Assembly: GCA_050942995.1 (NCBI GenBank)
Contig: JBMNOI010000001.1
Coordinates: 4,043 to 68,042 of the forward strand
Direction of reading: 5' to 3'
Source of the DNA: JBMNOI01 sp050942995
Lineage (GTDB): Bacteria; Chloroflexota; Anaerolineae; UBA1429
DNA: 64,000 bases
The translations under genes and the position numbers were made by a program. This document shows positions 61,779 to 64,000 of the stretch, piece after piece. A model generated the notes under the pieces. That model searched no databases. It was not told where the DNA came from and was given only the letters and a program-made list of their open reading frames with translations. Within the stretch, counting starts at the first letter, position 1. Each line of letters begins with the position of its first letter.

Positions 61779-61807
61779 AGTATATCATATGGCGCACCGT
61801 CTGTCAA
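61779..61807 (-). promoter_or_regulatory. Consensus promoter of the broken thioredoxin-like gene
   Basis: On the minus strand TTGACA (61807-61802), a 17-base spacer and TATACT (61784-61779). The operator lies immediately downstream. Confidence 0.8.
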
Positions 61808-61934
61808 TCGGCTGCTCCATCCCCTCTCATCATACCATCAGAACCGCCCGGTAGCCAGACGTCTGCGCCCCGGGATATGGTCGCGCCACCATCGAGGTGG
61901 TGGCATCTGCCGTACGATTGTCCGGAGGTTCGAG

Positions 61935-62945
61935 ATGATCGCTTGGCGTTCACTGCTCATGTTAGCATTGACCGTCGTTACGCTTTTCGCCATCGTGTTT
62001 ACATTACTCGCCGGATACGGCCTGGTGATGGCCGAGGTATGGGAACACCATCCACTGGACTATGAGACGGCCGAAGGTGAATGGATCTGGATCGACGACC
62101 AGCCCATCTACTACCGCACCTGGGGCTGGGAACGTGGCCCCCAGGTGGTGCTGGTGCACGGCTTTCAGATCGAAGGGCAGGAGATGTGGAGCAACACCGC
62201 CCAGTATCTGGCCGACGCCGGTTTGTATGTAGTGGCCGTAGATCTCAAAGGCTTTGGCCGCTCGGCCCGTGACGCGTCGCCCAACTACTCGATCGACAGC
62301 CAGGCCGCCATTCTGGCCCGAGTGCTCAATCAGCTGAATATCGGAGAAGCCACCGTCGTCGGCCATGGGTGGGGCGGCGCCGTGGCCATGCAACTGGCCG
62401 TCGATCAGCCACGCTTCGTCGGACAACTGGTCCTTATCTCTCCCCGAGTACACGGCGACGGTATGTCCCTGTGGCGCGGCCTGGCCGACGCCCCTCTCAT
62501 CGATCGCGCCGTGGCCTGGACCATGGCCGGAGGCGGTCCGCTGTGGGCGCTGAGCCAGCGGCTGGGATTCTATGATTATTCCCGGGCCGACGAGGAATAT
62601 CGCCGCGCAGTCCAACAGGCCACCCGCATAGTGGGCACCGTCGATGCGCTGCTGGCCATGGCCGCCTCACCTCACGACGGGCCCCCGTTGCACCCCGAAC
62701 GTATCGGGGTGCCGACGCACATTGTGCTGGGCGAACAGGATGGGCGTGCCGTGCGCCGCGAAGCGCTGCGCCTGGAAAAAGATCTGCCCAACGCGCGTCT
62801 GTTCATCATCCCCGAAGGGGGGCATTACGTACAGATGGAACAGTACCGCGTCGTCAACCGCATCATCACCGAGATCTGTCTGCCCGACGAGCCGCCGACC
62901 CTCACCGGAATCGACTCGCCCTATCAGCGTCAGTTCTCCCGATAG
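61935..62945 (+). CDS. Alpha/beta-hydrolase-fold protein lacking the nucleophile
   Basis: 336 residues with one N-terminal membrane helix (LLMLALTVVTLFAIVFTLLA). The fold shows VVLVHGFQIEGQEMW (oxyanion HG) and VDLKGFGRSARD. The nucleophile elbow is VVGHGWGGAVA, with Gly145 where Ser (GHSWGG) or Asp is expected. The acid Asp (GEQDGRAV) and the His (EGGHYVQM) are present. It is presumably non-catalytic or uses another residue. ATG 61935 follows CGGAGG by about 6 bases. It converges with nadB, overlapping its end by 16 bases. Confidence 0.8.
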   Translation: MIAWRSLLMLALTVVTLFAIVFTLLAGYGLVMAEVWEHHPLDYETAEGEWIWIDDQPIYYRTWGWERGPQVVLVHGFQIEGQEMWSNTAQYLADAGLYVVAVDLKGFGRSARDASPNYSIDSQAAILARVLNQLNIGEATVVGHGWGGAVAMQLAVDQPRFVGQLVLISPRVHGDGMSLWRGLADAPLIDRAVAWTMAGGGPLWALSQRLGFYDYSRADEEYRRAVQQATRIVGTVDALLAMAASPHDGPPLHPERIGVPTHIVLGEQDGRAVRREALRLEKDLPNARLFIIPEGGHYVQMEQYRVVNRIITEICLPDEPPTLTGIDSPYQRQFSR

Positions 62946-64000
62946 TGACAACCGTGGCTCTCACGATTCTCCCACGCCGCCTGAGCGATGATGATGGCCG
63001 CCAGAGCGGCATTGCGCAGGCTCAGTATATCAGAATCGAGCCGTGTCGTGCGGTAAAAGGCGTCGATATCCTGACGCAGATTGTTCAGGTCACGTAGCGC
63101 GCGCTCCAGCCGGCGACGGCTACGCAAGAGCCCCACATAGTACCACATCGTGTGCTTGATGGTGGCCATATCATGGTGCACCAGCGCCGGGTCGGCCGTC
63201 TCGGTCACATCTTCTTCTTTCCAGGGCGGGATATTTTCCGCTTTGACGAGATCCCAGTCGCCGATCCGCCGGGAGATGCTCTCGGCGGATCGAACGCCCC
63301 ACACCAGCCCCTCCAGCAACGAGGCGCTGCCCAGTCGATTGGCGCCATGCACGCCGGTGCAGGTCACCTCGCCCACTGCATAGAGTCGCTCGAGGTTGGT
63401 GCGGCCCCATTCATCCACCCAGACACCGCCACAGAAATAGTGTGCCGCGGGCACCACCGGGATCGGCTCCACAGCGGGGTCGATGCCATACTGGAGACAG
63501 TTCTCTCGAATGTTGGGAAAGCGCTCGGCGATCTTGTCCGCCGACATCACCGAGGCGATATCGAGTAGCACATGAGAGGCCCCGGTGCGCAGCATCTCCT
63601 GGTGGATGCTGCGGGCGACCACATCGCGCGGGGCCAGATCTTTCCATTCGGGCGCATAGCGATGCATAAACGGCTCCCGGTGGATATTGAGCAGCCGGGC
63701 GCCCTCGCCACGTAACGCCTCGCTGATGAGGAAGCGTGCCCTCCCCCGATGGTAAAAGGTGGTGGGGTGAAACTGTACATACTCGGCATTGATGATGCGA
63801 GCACCGGCACGATACGCCATGGCCAGACCGTCGCCTGTGGCGCCCTCCGGGTTGGTGCTGTGCAGGAACACCTGCCCCAGTCCGCCGCTGGCGAGAATGG
63901 TCGCCCGAGCCAGAATGGTGCGCACGCAGCCGGTGGTTTGATCCAGCACATAAGCGCCCACGCAGGATAGCGGCTCATAGATGGCCAGTCGATCCAGCGA
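62930..64000 (-). CDS. nadB: L-aspartate oxidase (5' part beyond the window)
   Basis: FAD enzyme oxidising aspartate to iminoaspartate in NAD synthesis. The frame is open to the window end, so only about 355 C-terminal residues are seen. Present are GGLGQVFLHSTNPEGATGDG, the substrate segment EYVQFHPTTFY, RGEGARLLN, HYFCGGVWVDEWGRTNLERLYAVGEV (in part), HGANRLGSASLLEGLVWG and a C-terminal helical domain. Histidine and arginine residues for dicarboxylate binding are kept. FrdA-like fumarate reductase is less likely, because GGV..D..GRT and the C-terminal domain fit NadB. No nadA or nadC is visible. Confidence 0.88.
   Translation of the reverse strand, partial: SLDRLAIYEPLSCVGAYVLDQTTGCVRTILARATILASGGLGQVFLHSTNPEGATGDGLAMAYRAGARIINAEYVQFHPTTFYHRGRARFLISEALRGEGARLLNIHREPFMHRYAPEWKDLAPRDVVARSIHQEMLRTGASHVLLDIASVMSADKIAERFPNIRENCLQYGIDPAVEPIPVVPAAHYFCGGVWVDEWGRTNLERLYAVGEVTCTGVHGANRLGSASLLEGLVWGVRSAESISRRIGDWDLVKAENIPPWKEEDVTETADPALVHHDMATIKHTMWYYVGLLRSRRRLERALRDLNNLRQDIDAFYRTTRLDSDILSLRNAALAAIIIAQAAWENRESHGCHYREN

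Overview
The window is a 64 kb, GC-rich (roughly 60% by eye) stretch of a bacterial chromosome. It is dense in housekeeping genes. Gene content and style suggest a Chloroflexota-type bacterium (Anaerolineae-like): membrane glycosyltransferases with long C-terminal beta domains, a TrpB2-type tryptophan synthase beta chain, a LonB-like protease, S1-domain proteins, a ClpC without an obvious UVR domain, and TTGACA/TATAAT-type promoters. This is inference from protein families; there is no rRNA here to settle the taxonomy.

Layout. 1-6135: two glycosyltransferase-type membrane proteins, an enolase-superfamily enzyme, then a tightly overlapping set of an acetyltransferase, a phosphoesterase and a second acetyltransferase. 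6144-8968: a flavin disulfide oxidoreductase, then a gene-free stretch with two tandem 240-nt copies of a structured RNA, each with its own promoter and terminator. 8969-13599: an EEP-family phosphatase/nuclease, an NYN nuclease fused to a cold-shock domain behind a long structured leader, an acetyltransferase, an aldo/keto reductase and a molbindin gene with a structured leader. 13960-17069: an AT-richer restriction-modification island (m5C methyltransferase, C-protein-like regulator, HNH endonuclease, thymine-DNA glycosylase-like enzyme). 17075-20598: a tryptophan T-box riboswitch, trpB2 and serA. 20648-24526: folC and pcrA (minus). 24808-36010: rpsA-like, clpC, radA, a structured RNA locus, a PIN-TRAM protein, gltX, cysS and rlmB.

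36034-41682 is a translation block: tRNA-Thr(TGT), tRNA-Tyr, tRNA-Thr(GGT), tuf, rpmG, tRNA-Trp, secE, nusG, rplK, rplA, rplJ, rplL, with an attenuator-like hairpin before rplJ; rpoB does not follow. 41735-51792 holds topA, an orphan YgiT-type zinc protein, a UroD-family enzyme, lpdA, an AcoX-like kinase, ribokinase, a FlK-like thioesterase and ftsH. 52120-64000 holds a CAT-anticodon tRNA, a frameshifted lipoprotein gene, a cupin-type protein, an S1 protein, a sugar-catabolism-like trio (DUF624 membrane protein, NagB-like, Hyi-like), a LonB-like protease, a frameshifted thioredoxin-like gene behind a CsoR/CstR-like operator, a nucleophile-less alpha/beta hydrolase, and the 3' part of nadB.

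The most interesting signals are RNA-level: the tandem 240-nt RNAs, whose two closing helices co-vary between copies; a second unrelated RNA locus near 30.5 kb; the leader of the molbindin gene; the alternative-pairing leader of the NYN-CSD gene; and a Trp T-box whose specifier and acceptor-pairing bases fit the tRNA-Trp encoded 20 kb away. No transposase, CRISPR array, rRNA or prophage was seen.
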